Shown here: positions 24,619-33,200 of the stretch, in pieces
Layout of the letters: every line of letters begins with the position of its first letter
Numbering within the stretch: the stretch's first letter is position 1
Assembly: GCA_910585615.1 (NCBI GenBank)
Contig: CAJUFO010000007.1
Span: 19,438 to 83,437, forward strand
DNA from: an uncultured Acetatifactor sp.
GTDB taxonomy: Bacteria; Bacillota; Clostridia; Lachnospirales; Lachnospiraceae
Length of the DNA: 64,000 nt
Reading direction: 5' to 3'
Position numbers and translations under genes: made by a program
Notes under the pieces: generated by a model
What the model was told of the DNA's origin: nothing
The model's database searches: none
The model's input: the letters and a program-made list of their open reading frames with translations, nothing else

Positions 24619-25293
24619 ATGGGAATCATCGGCAATATTACGGAGGAGATTCGGATTATCAGGGAGCGGGATCCGGCTATTCATTCTTCTATGGAGGTTT
24701 TTCTGTATCCCAGCTTCAAGGTGATGATTCACTATCGGATTGCCCACAGGTTGTATGAGAAAGGGCATTATTTCTGGGCCAGGTGGGTGTCCCAGAGGGG
24801 CGTGCGTAAGACCGGAATTGAGATTCATCCCGGCGCGAAGATTGGGAAGGGGTTCTTTATTGACCACGGAAATGGCGTCATTATCGGAGAGACAACCATT
24901 ATCGGGGACAATGTGACCCTGTACCAGGGAGTGACCCTGGGCGGCACCGGCAAGGAGCACGGCAAGCGCCATCCCACCATTGGCAACAATGTGATGATCA
25001 GCGCGGGGGCGAAGGTTCTGGGATCCTTTACCATCGGGGACAATTCCAAGATAGGCGCGGGGAGTGTGGTCCTGAGCGAGGTGCCCCCCTGTTCCACGGT
25101 GGTGGGCGTGCCGGGACGGGTGGTGAAGCGGGGCAATATGGCCCTGCCCCAGGAGACCCTGAACCAGACCGATCTGCCGGATCCGATTAAGGAGGACATC
25201 GCGAACTTGCAGCATGCCAACTCGGAGATGGTGAACCGCATCCTGGAGCTGGAGCAGCAGATAAAGGAGCTGAGGGGAAAGCCCATTGGATAG
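24619..25293 (+). CDS. cysE: Serine O-acetyltransferase
   Basis: Makes O-acetylserine from serine and acetyl-CoA, the first step of cysteine synthesis. 224 aa. A helical N-terminal region leads to a left-handed beta-helix of hexapeptide repeats with the family motifs GIEIHPGAKIGKGFFIDHG, IGETTIIGDN and LGGTGKEHGKRHPTIGNN, followed by VVGVPGRVV. The C-terminal 45 residues are helical. A TTG at 24595 is in frame; GGGAGGG before ATG 24619 supports the latter. It lies directly under Cys T-box control and precedes cysS, as in Bacillus. Confidence 0.95.
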   Translation: MGIIGNITEEIRIIRERDPAIHSSMEVFLYPSFKVMIHYRIAHRLYEKGHYFWARWVSQRGVRKTGIEIHPGAKIGKGFFIDHGNGVIIGETTIIGDNVTLYQGVTLGGTGKEHGKRHPTIGNNVMISAGAKVLGSFTIGDNSKIGAGSVVLSEVPPCSTVVGVPGRVVKRGNMALPQETLNQTDLPDPIKEDIANLQHANSEMVNRILELEQQIKELRGKPIG

Positions 25294-25336
25294 ATACGAT
25301 TTGGAGCCTGCCCCAGGGCGGGCGGAGAGGAGAAAA

Positions 25337-26761
25337 ATGGAGAACAGGTTAAGAATCTACAACACGCTCACCAGAAAGGTGGAGCAGTTCATTCCCAATG
25401 AGGAGGGAAAGGTGGCCATGTATACCTGCGGCCCCACCGTGTACCATTTTGCGCACATCGGGAACCTGAGAAGCTATATCATGGAGGATCTGCTGGAGAA
25501 GACTTTACGGTATATGGGCTATGACGTGAAGCGGGTCATGAACATCACGGACGTGGGGCATCTGTCCAGCGACGCGGACACCGGCGAGGACAAGATGCTC
25601 AAGGGCGCGAAGCGGGAGCACAAGACGGTGATGGAGATTGCGAAGTTCTACACGGATGCTTTTTTCGCCGACTGCGCAGACCTGAACATCAAGACCCCGG
25701 ACGTGGTGGAGCCTGCCACGAACTGCATTTCTGAGTTCATCCGGATGATAGAGGGGCTCATGGAGAAGGGCTACGCCTATGAGAGCGGCGGGAACATCTA
25801 TTTTGACACCTCCAAACTGAAAGAGTATTATGTGCTCTCCAACCACAGCGAGGAGGAGTTGCTGGTGGGCGTGCGGGACGACGTGGACGAGGATGGGAAC
25901 AAGAGGAACAAGACGGATTTCGTGCTTTGGTTCACCAAGTCCAAGTTCGAGGATCAGGAGCTGAAGTGGGAGAGCCCCTGGGGGCTGGGGTATCCCGGTT
26001 GGCACATCGAGTGCTCCTGCATCTCCGTGAAGCATCTGGGCGAGTACATGGACATCCACTGCGGCGGCGTGGACAATATCTTCCCTCATCACACCAACGA
26101 GATTGCCCAGAGCGAGGCCTATCTGGGGCATAAATGGTGCAATTACTGGTTCCATGTGCACCATCTCAACGATAAGGCGGGCAAGATGAGCAAGTCCAAA
26201 GGGGAGTTCCTCACCGTGTCCCTGCTGAAGGAAAAAGGGTACGACCCCAGGGTGTACCGCCTGTACTGCCTCCAGTCCCATTACCGCAAGCCCCTGGAAT
26301 TCTCCTTTGAGGCCCTGGACAATGCAGGCGCGGCATTTGAGAAGCTGACCAAGCGCATCGGGAGCCTCTCGAAGGACGGGGGCGCGGTGGAGCCGGAGAA
26401 GTTCGATGCATGGAAGGCCCGCTTCCAGGCAGTGCTCTGCGATGACCTGAATTCTTCCATGGCGCTGACGGTGCTCTACGACATGCTGAAGGAGGATATG
26501 TCCGATGCCACCAAATATGCCCTTGCGGAGGATTTCGACAAGGTGCTGTCCCTGGATTTGACCACGGCCTATGCGCAAAGGCAGGCCGGGAACGGGGTGG
26601 ACGCGGAGCTGGAGGCCTATGTCCTGGAGAGAATCGAGGAGCGCAAGGCCGCGAAGAAAGCCAGGGATTTTGCCAGGGCAGACGAAATCCGGGCCCAGCT
26701 TCTGGAGAAGGGAATTGTTCTGGAGGACACCCGCGAGGGTGTGAAATGGAAGAAAGCATGA
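25337..26761 (+). CDS. cysS: Cysteinyl-tRNA synthetase
   Basis: Class I synthetase that charges tRNA-Cys. 474 aa, full length. The first zinc-ligand cysteine is in MYTCGPTVY; the HIGH box appears as FAHIGN; the WHIECS block carries another zinc-binding cysteine; KMSKS is intact as GKMSKSKG near 273. The C-terminal part holds the tRNA-binding helices. GAGAGGAG before ATG 25337 decides the start. Co-regulated with cysE by the T-box. Its stop overlaps the start of the next gene in an ATGA. Confidence 0.97.
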   Translation: MENRLRIYNTLTRKVEQFIPNEEGKVAMYTCGPTVYHFAHIGNLRSYIMEDLLEKTLRYMGYDVKRVMNITDVGHLSSDADTGEDKMLKGAKREHKTVMEIAKFYTDAFFADCADLNIKTPDVVEPATNCISEFIRMIEGLMEKGYAYESGGNIYFDTSKLKEYYVLSNHSEEELLVGVRDDVDEDGNKRNKTDFVLWFTKSKFEDQELKWESPWGLGYPGWHIECSCISVKHLGEYMDIHCGGVDNIFPHHTNEIAQSEAYLGHKWCNYWFHVHHLNDKAGKMSKSKGEFLTVSLLKEKGYDPRVYRLYCLQSHYRKPLEFSFEALDNAGAAFEKLTKRIGSLSKDGGAVEPEKFDAWKARFQAVLCDDLNSSMALTVLYDMLKEDMSDATKYALAEDFDKVLSLDLTTAYAQRQAGNGVDAELEAYVLERIEERKAAKKARDFARADEIRAQLLEKGIVLEDTREGVKWKKA

Positions 26762-27429
26762 CGGAGGAGCAGCGCATACGACAGGAGATTTGCCGGGAGG
26801 CGGATTCCTTCGACGAGGAGCCGAAGGGAAGCGCGCCAGAACCCGGCGCATCGGCTGAGGAGCCGAAGGAAAGCGCGCCAGGATCTGGCGCATCCGGCCA
26901 GGAGTCAAAGGAAGGCGCGCCAACAACAGGCTCTTCCGGCATAGATGCGGGAAAATGCAAAAAGACGCCGGAGGGAGCCCGGGCCGGCGGGACTTGCCCG
27001 CAAAACCTTCTGGAGATGATAACGGATACATTCCCGGGAAAGCGCCAGGACATCCGCTCCTATTCCGCCTTGTCCCTGGCCTATATCGGGGACGTGGTCT
27101 ACGACCTGATCATCCGCACGGTGGTGGTGTCCCGGGCCAACCGCCCCGTGAACGACTTGCACCGGATTACGGTGCGGTATGTCAGCGCAGGAGCCCAGTC
27201 CAAAATCGTACAGGCTTTGGCGGGCAGCTTCACGGAGGAAGAGGAAGCGGTATACCGCAGAGGAAAGAATTCAAAACCGCACACGACTGCCAAGAACGCC
27301 AGTGTGGCGGATTACATGAAGGCCACCGGTTTCGAGGCGGTGCTGGGATATCTCTATCTGACGGGGGATATGGAGCGGGCGCTGTATCTGGTGAAAAAGG
27401 GCATTCAGCTTACAGGTCTGGAGCTATGA
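26758..27429 (+). CDS. mrnC: Mini-ribonuclease III with a repeat-rich N-terminal extension
   Basis: Mini-III is a dimeric RNase III catalytic domain without the dsRNA-binding domain; in Bacillus it matures 23S rRNA. The domain is clear from about residue 88 (RSYSALSLAYIGDVVYDLIIR), with the acidic catalytic signature in AYIGDVVYD and a second acidic cluster (TEEEEAVYRRGKN). Family members are usually around 130-150 aa; this one has 223 because of an N-terminal extension containing three 14-residue P/E/G/S repeats. Placement after cysS matches Bacillus. The ATGA overlap with cysS favours ATG 26758 over 26746. Confidence 0.9.
   Translation: MTEEQRIRQEICREADSFDEEPKGSAPEPGASAEEPKESAPGSGASGQESKEGAPTTGSSGIDAGKCKKTPEGARAGGTCPQNLLEMITDTFPGKRQDIRSYSALSLAYIGDVVYDLIIRTVVVSRANRPVNDLHRITVRYVSAGAQSKIVQALAGSFTEEEEAVYRRGKNSKPHTTAKNASVADYMKATGFEAVLGYLYLTGDMERALYLVKKGIQLTGLEL
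26815..26940 (+). repeat. Three 42-bp tandem repeats in the mini-III extension
   Basis: Units at 26815-26856, 26857-26898 and 26899-26940 encode EEPKGSAPEPGASA and two variants of it. The first two are nearly identical and the third has drifted. The repeat length is a multiple of three, so copy-number changes keep the frame. Confidence 0.85.
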
Positions 27430-27558
27430 GCCGGTGGGGGACGGGCATCTGCCCGAAAGAAGCCCCGGGGACAGCGAAGGACGGGAAGCGGACAGAAGAC
27501 AGGACACAGGGAACCGGAACAGGATAAAAAGCGCTAAAGCGCGCAGAGAGGTATAGAC

Positions 27559-28302
27559 ATGAGATACGAGGAATTTACCATAGAGGGAAGGAACGCGGTG
27601 AGGGAAGCGTTCCGCTCCGGCAAGGTCATAGACAAGCTCTATGTCCAGGACGGCTGCCAGGACGGGCCCGTGGTGGCCATCAAGAAAGAGGCGAAAAAGC
27701 ATGACACCATCATTCGGTATGTGACCAGGGAACGGCTGGATCAGATGTCCGGCACGGGAAAGCACCAGGGGGTCATCGCCATGGCCGCGGCCTATGAGTA
27801 CGCCACGGTGCAGGACATCCTCCAGGCGGCGAAGGCGAAGCAGGAGCCGCCCTTTGTCATCCTGCTGGACAATATCGAGGATCCCCACAACCTGGGCGCG
27901 ATCATCCGCACGGCCAACCTGGCGGGCGCCCACGGCGTCATCATCCCCAAGAACCGGGCCGTGGGGCTGACGGCGGGGGTGGCCAGGGCCTCCGCGGGGG
28001 CGCTGAACTATACCCCTGTGGCAAAAGTCACCAACCTGGCCAAGACTATCGAGGAACTGAAGAAGCAGGGCCTGTGGTTCGTCTGTGCGGACATGGGCGG
28101 CACTTCCATGTATGAGCTGGACATGAAGGGGCCTATCGGGCTGGTCATCGGAAGCGAGGGCGAGGGCGTAGGGCGGCTGGTGAAGGAGAAGTGCGACATG
28201 GTGGCCGCAATCCCCATGAAGGGGGACATCGACTCCCTGAACGCCTCGGTGGCAGCCGGGGTGCTGGCCTATGAGATCCTGCGCCAGCGGAGCATAGGAT
28301 GA
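27559..28302 (+). CDS. rlmB: 23S rRNA (guanosine-2'-O-)-methyltransferase RlmB
   Basis: SPOUT (TrmH-type) methyltransferase that modifies G2251 of 23S rRNA. 247 aa. An N-terminal substrate-binding domain (about 1-80, with EGRNAVREAF) precedes the knotted SPOUT domain. Its motifs are LDNIEDPHNLGAIIRTANLAGAHGVI (motif 1), VIGSEGEGVGRLVKE (motif 2) and IPMKGDIDSLNASVAAGVLAYE (motif 3), all intact. Gene order after mini-III is as in Bacillus. Relatives with other RNA targets exist, so the exact nucleotide is inferred. Confidence 0.93.
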   Translation: MRYEEFTIEGRNAVREAFRSGKVIDKLYVQDGCQDGPVVAIKKEAKKHDTIIRYVTRERLDQMSGTGKHQGVIAMAAAYEYATVQDILQAAKAKQEPPFVILLDNIEDPHNLGAIIRTANLAGAHGVIIPKNRAVGLTAGVARASAGALNYTPVAKVTNLAKTIEELKKQGLWFVCADMGGTSMYELDMKGPIGLVIGSEGEGVGRLVKEKCDMVAAIPMKGDIDSLNASVAAGVLAYEILRQRSIG

Positions 28303-28304
28303 AG

Positions 28305-28370
28305 AGGGTGCGAAGCACACCTCTTTAGGGTGCGAAGCACACCTCTTTAGGGTGCTCTGCATATCTTTTT
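28305..28370. repeat. Three 22-bp palindromic repeats between rlmB and sigH
   Basis: Units at 28305-28326 and 28327-28348 are identical; the third (28349-28370) matches at both ends but differs in the middle and ends in a T-run. Each unit can fold: AGAGG pairs with CCTCT and TGC with GCA around GAA. The array starts three bases after the rlmB stop, so it may act as a stack of terminators or attenuators ahead of sigH. Confidence 0.8.
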
Positions 28371-28399
28371 GGGGTGGCTGAGGCGGAGGGGATTGAGAG

Positions 28400-29017
28400 A
28401 TGGGTGAAAGGTATGAGGGTTATCAGCAGTACAGCGACGGGGAGCTGATCGACCGCCTGCGGGGGGGAGAGGCTCCGATTATGGACTATATATGCGACAA
28501 ATACAAGAACTTGGTGCGCAGCAAGGCTAAGTCCATGTTCATCCTGGGGGCAGACAATGAGGATTTGATTCAGGAGGGCATGATCGGGCTGTTCAAGGCG
28601 GTGCGGGACTACGACACAGGCCGGGACGCCAGCTTCAGCACCTTTGCGGAGCTGTGCATCAGCCGCCAGATGTATACGGCGGTGCAGGCTTCCAAGCGCA
28701 AGAAGCATGTGCCGCTGAACACTTATGTGCCCCTGGACGGAGAGGACACCGGGGATGACAGGGAGAGCCCGCGTCTGGCAGAGCTTCTGGCGGATAGGAC
28801 CAAGCTGAATCCGGAGGAGATGTTCCTGGACAAGGAGAGGGTAGCCTATCTGGAGAAGACCATCGAGGAGGAGCTGAGCGATTTTGAGAAACAGGTACTG
28901 GACTTATATATGACCGGCATGAGCTACGGCCAGATCGCCAAGGTGCTGGGCAGGGATGAGAAGGCCACGGACAATGCCCTGCAGAGGCTGAAGGCGAAGA
29001 TCAAGAAAATTTTGTAA
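28400..29017 (+). CDS. sigH: RNA polymerase sporulation sigma factor SigH
   Basis: Sigma-70 family factor for early sporulation and stationary-phase genes. 205 aa, the family size. Region 2 reads DNEDLIQEGMIGLFKAVRDYD with the following FSTFAELCISRQMYTAVQASKRKKH, typical of SigH. Region 4 near the end is FEKQVLDLYMTGMSYGQIAKVLGRDEKATDNALQRLKAKIKK. It occupies the same place as in Bacillus after rlmB, although the small gene yacP (rae1) found between them there is absent. Evidence that this organism has sporulation ancestry. Confidence 0.93.
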   Translation: MGERYEGYQQYSDGELIDRLRGGEAPIMDYICDKYKNLVRSKAKSMFILGADNEDLIQEGMIGLFKAVRDYDTGRDASFSTFAELCISRQMYTAVQASKRKKHVPLNTYVPLDGEDTGDDRESPRLAELLADRTKLNPEEMFLDKERVAYLEKTIEEELSDFEKQVLDLYMTGMSYGQIAKVLGRDEKATDNALQRLKAKIKKIL

Positions 29018-29030
29018 AAGGGTAAAAATC

Positions 29031-29915
29031 ATGAAGAAGCATGGGCACAGGATAGTCATGGCCCTGGCTGTGGCGGCATTCGCGGGGCTGCTCATATGGA
29101 TGGGGAAGCAGCCCATGCCGGGATGCTATATCACGCAGTATGCGGATGCCACAGGTCTGCAGGCCATGTTCTATACCATAGAAAACGATGACGGGAGCCT
29201 GATTGTGATAGACGGCGGAAATGTGGGGAATGAGGATTATGTCAGGTCCGTGATAGAGAAGAAGGGCGGGCATGTAGACGCCTGGTTCCTGACCCATCCC
29301 CATCCTGACCACATCGGCGTCTTTAATATGCTCTGGGAGGAGATGCAGGGGGACATCGATGTGGTCTATGCGCCGGAGATCGATTATCTGACCTACAGGG
29401 ACAGGGCCTATGAGTGGGATGGCTTCGATGGCTTCGAGACGTTCCTGGAACTTATGTCGGAAACGGACAAGGTGGCATATCTCCATACAGGGGATGAGCT
29501 GGAGGCGGGAGGCCTGCGGTTCGAAATACTCCACGCCTGCGGGGACGATGTCTACGAGAACAGCAGGGACATCGGCAATGACAGCGGCCTGATGATTATG
29601 GTCACGAATCAGGAGGAGAGTATGCTTTTCTGCGCGGACGTGGGTATCAATATGTCGGAAATCATTGTGGCTGAGCATGGCCATGAGCTGAAATGCGACT
29701 ATATTCAGATGAGCCACCATGGAAACGGCGGACTGTCTGAGGAGTTCTACAGACTGGCATCTCCCGGCACGGCTTTCTTCGACGCGCCGGAATGGCTGAT
29801 GAACCCCGGGGAGGGGGAAAGCTATACCACACCGGCCAACAGGCAGCTGATGGAGAGCCTGGGGGCAGAGGTGTATTATTACAGGACTGCGCCCAATCAG
29901 ATTAGGCTGAGATAA
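29031..29915 (+). CDS. Membrane-anchored MBL-fold hydrolase
   Basis: 294-aa protein with an N-terminal membrane anchor (about 6-23) and an extracytoplasmic metallo-beta-lactamase fold. The metal motif is intact as THPHPDHIGV (H-x-H-x-D-H) near 86-95, with later ligands in a GNDSGLMI region, CADVG and MSHHGNGG. It resembles the C-terminal domain of ComEC and secreted DNase or phosphodiesterase-like relatives, but no competence gene is nearby. Substrate unknown. It starts 13 bp after sigH and may be co-transcribed with it. Confidence 0.82.
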   Translation: MKKHGHRIVMALAVAAFAGLLIWMGKQPMPGCYITQYADATGLQAMFYTIENDDGSLIVIDGGNVGNEDYVRSVIEKKGGHVDAWFLTHPHPDHIGVFNMLWEEMQGDIDVVYAPEIDYLTYRDRAYEWDGFDGFETFLELMSETDKVAYLHTGDELEAGGLRFEILHACGDDVYENSRDIGNDSGLMIMVTNQEESMLFCADVGINMSEIIVAEHGHELKCDYIQMSHHGNGGLSEEFYRLASPGTAFFDAPEWLMNPGEGESYTTPANRQLMESLGAEVYYYRTAPNQIRLR

Positions 29916-29953
29916 AGGTAAGGAAGATTCGGGCGGAATGGAAAATCTGCGGA

Positions 29954-29993
29954 CAGCGGTTCCCGGGCAGGGGCCGCTGCTTTATTTTTTTTT
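29954..29993 (+). terminator. Strong rho-independent terminator
   Basis: CAGCGG at 29954-29959 pairs with CCGCTG at 29974-29979, extended by CCC/GGG, and is followed by TTTATTTTTTTTT. It ends the sigH-MBL transcript. Confidence 0.9.
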
Positions 29994-30017
29994 AAGATTA
30001 TGAATAGATTTCTTCTA

Positions 30018-30046
30018 TTGACTTTAAAAGGGCAGGGGCATATAAT
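30018..30046 (+). promoter_or_regulatory. Near-consensus promoter for the RND operon
   Basis: TTGACT at 30018-30023, a 17-bp spacer and a perfect TATAAT at 30041-30046. The start would be near 30053, leaving a leader of about 190 nt before the RND gene. Confidence 0.85.
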
Positions 30047-30052
30047 CAAGCA

Positions 30053-30242
30053 CGGAAAAACCGACCGGCTGGTCAGAATGCAAGAAGAAGTTCTATGCTC
30101 GGCAAAGCGAATAGTATTCGCTTGCGAACAAGTTCGCCTTGCTCGCCGGTCTCGCAGCGCGAAAAATATATTCGCGCAGAAGAATGCCCGAAGTGCGGGC
30201 ATTCTTCCGGAAACTGAGCGCTCCATGATTAGGAGGTATGAT
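30053..30242 (+). other. Highly structured 5' leader of the RND gene
   Basis: Five sets of perfect inverted repeats lie in this short leader. GACCGGC at 30063-30069 pairs with GCCGGTC at 30145-30151 and encloses two hairpins, GCGAATA/TATTCGC (30107-30121) and GCGAAC/GTTCGC (30124-30137), so a multibranched fold is possible. Then come GCGCGAA/TTCGCGC (30157-30177) and an 11-bp stem (30180-30190 with 30196-30206). The ribosome site AGGAGG at 30231-30236 is outside them. The last hairpin lacks a T-run. It could be a regulatory leader, an attenuator or an intergenic palindromic repeat element. The open frame through this region is not used. Confidence 0.6.
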
Positions 30243-33200
30243 ATGATTTCGAAATTCAGTGTGCGGAAGCCTTATACGGTGTTGGTGGGGGTGGTGTTGG
30301 CTATTGTTTTGGGGGTGGTGTCTTTTACCAGGATGACCACGGATCTGTTGCCTAGCATTAGTCTTCCTTATGTCATTGTCATGACGACTTATCCGGGGGC
30401 TAGTCCGGAGACTGTGGAGATGGCTGTGACCCAGCCGGTGGAGGCTTCCATGGCTACGGTTAGCAATATCGAGAGCATCAGTTCTGTTTCCAATGAGAAT
30501 TATTCCATGGTGATACTGGAGTTTGCCCAGACTGCGGATATGAATGCGGTTTCGCTGGAGATTCGGGAGAGTCTGGATCAGATTAAGAGCTATTGGGACG
30601 ATTCTATCGGGAATCCTATTATCATGAAGCTGAATCCTGATATGCTGCCGGTGATGATTGCGGCGGTGGGCGTGGAGGGCATGGACAATGCCCGGATCAG
30701 TACATATGTCCAGGATCAGGTCATGCCGGAACTGGAGAGCATTGAGGGCGTGGCCAGCGTCAGTGCCACGGGGCTGCTGGAGGAGAGCGTGAACGTCATC
30801 ATCCGCCAGGACAAGGTGGATGCCGTCAACGAGAAGATATTCGCCGCCATCGACGACAAGATGAAGGATGCGGAAGAGGAGCTGGCAGACGGACGGAAGG
30901 AACTGGAGGACGGCAAGGCGGAGCTGGCGGACGGGCGGAAAGAGCTGCTGGACGGACAAAGGGAACTGGCAAACGGCAGGAAGGAGCTGGAGGACGGCAG
31001 GGCAGAGCTAGAGAACGGCAAGGCGGAGCTGGCAAACCAGCAGGAGGCAATCAGCAATCAGCTGGCGGTGCAGAAGAGCTCCCTGCTGACGGCCAAGGCC
31101 CAATTGGAAGAGATGCAGACCAACCTGGCTACTGCCAAGCAGCTGAATGACGGGCTGCAGCAGATGGCTTCCAGTCTTGGCCCGATTCAGGAAAACCGGG
31201 GGGAACTGGAGCGGCTGCAAGGTGGCGGCTATACGGCCAGATATACGGAATACATGGCCACATGGGGGGAGTCCCTGGGGACGCTGGTGGGAATCCTGCA
31301 GGAGGGCGGCATGGACGAGCAATCGCTTGGGGCGATTGTCGCGGCATTGGAAGCCATGTCCGGGGCCAGGAACAATATCGAACAGCTGCGCCAGGAATTT
31401 GTGGGAAATGGCGCTTTGGAGCTGCTGGCATCCACGGACGAGCAGATGGCCCAGATCATCAATGCCGCCCTGGCGCTGGATTCCTGGTGTCCCGGGATAG
31501 ATGTGGAGATTCCGTCGGATGCCCTATCTAATCCGGATGCGCTGAAGGAAATCATCCAGCGACTGCAGGAGTCCGTGCAGAACCTGCAGGAGAACGCCCA
31601 AGCGCTGGCGACTACCGTGGGCACGGCTTTGGGGGCCTGCGAGATGGCGGCGGGGCGGATGCTTTCGCCCCAGGTCTGTGAGCTGCTGGAGCAGTACGAA
31701 GGCATGCAGACGGCCCTGACGGCTCTGACGAACGGCCTTGGCTATGAGGGCTATGTAGCTCAGATTGACGCCATCCTGGCCAGCCAGAACGTCACCGACC
31801 TGTCCAAGGCCATAGAGGACATCAATGCCGGGCTGGCGGCCATCGAGAAGGGCCAGATGACTGCGGCCATCGAATTCGCCAACGGCAAGGCCACCATTAC
31901 CATGGGAGAGTACCAGCTGGAGCTGGCGGAGTCCCAGCTGGACAGCGGAGAGGAGCAGATCAAGAGCGGCTTAGAGCAGATGGACGATGCGGAAAAGCAG
32001 TTGGAAGATGCCGAGAAGCAGCTGGAAGACGGCGAGGAGCAGCTTGAGGAGGCGAGAGAGGATGCCAAGGACCAGGCGGACATGACGGATAAGCTCACCG
32101 TGGACACCATCAAGGGGCTGCTCACCGCCCAGAACTTCTCCATGCCTGCGGGTTACGTGACGGAGGAGGGCATCAGCTACATGGTGCGGGTGGGCGACAA
32201 GCCCTCCACCGTGGAGGAGCTCCAGGAGTTGCCCTTGATGGATTTGCATATGGACGGCGTGCCCGTGATTACCCTGGGGGATGTGGCGGATGTGTTCTAC
32301 ACGGACAATTCCGGGGAAATCTATGCCAATGTGGACGGCAGCGCCGGGGTCATGCTGACCATACAGAAGCAGACGGGGTATTCCACCGGCCAGGTGTCGG
32401 ACCGGCTGGCTGAGCGCTTCGGGGAGATGATGGCGGAGAATGCGGATTTGTCCCTGATTACTTTGATGGACCAGGGCATCTACATCGACCTGGTGATGGA
32501 CTCCATCATAAACAATATCCTCTTCGGCGCGGTGCTGGCCATATTGATCCTGATCGTATTCCTGAAGGACTTAAGGCCCACCATGGTGGTGGCGTTCTCC
32601 ATCCCTGTGAGCCTGGTGACAGCCATCGTGTGCATGTACTTCAGCGGCGTGACCCTGAACATCATCTCTCTGTCGGGGCTGGCCCTGGGCATCGGCATGC
32701 TGGTTGACAACTCAATCGTAGTCATAGAGAACATCTACCGCATGCGCAGCGAGGGGCGTTCTGTGCAGGAGGCGGCGATAGAAGGGGCCGGAGAGGTGGC
32801 CGGAGCCATCCTGGCCTCCACCCTGACCACAGTGTGTGTGTTCCTGCCCATTGTGTTCACGGAGGGGATTACCAGGCAGTTGTTTGTGGACATGGGCCTG
32901 ACCATCGCTTATTCCCTGCTGGCAAGCCTTCTGATTGCCCTGACGGTGGTTCCGGCCATGTCCTCCAAGCTCCTGGTGAGGACGAAGGAACAGAAGGAGG
33001 GAAAGATCTTCGGCGGCCTGGCGCGGGGCTATGAAAAGCTGCTTCGTGGCGCCCTGCGGGTGAAGCCCCTGGTGTTCATCCTGACCTTGGGGCTGCTGGC
33101 AGGCAGCGTGGCCCTGGCCTTTACCAACGGCACGGCCTTCATGTCGGATATGGACTCCACCCAGTTGACGGTGAACGTGGCTCTGGCGGAGGATGCTACG

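Noticed and set aside
28305..28370. CRISPR array
   Set aside because: Adjacent 22-bp units without spacers, next to no cas gene.
30000..30242. Upstream extension of the RND reading frame to 30000
   Set aside because: It runs through a promoter and hairpins. The ribosome site AGGAGG at 30231-30236 and the family N-terminus place the start at 30243.
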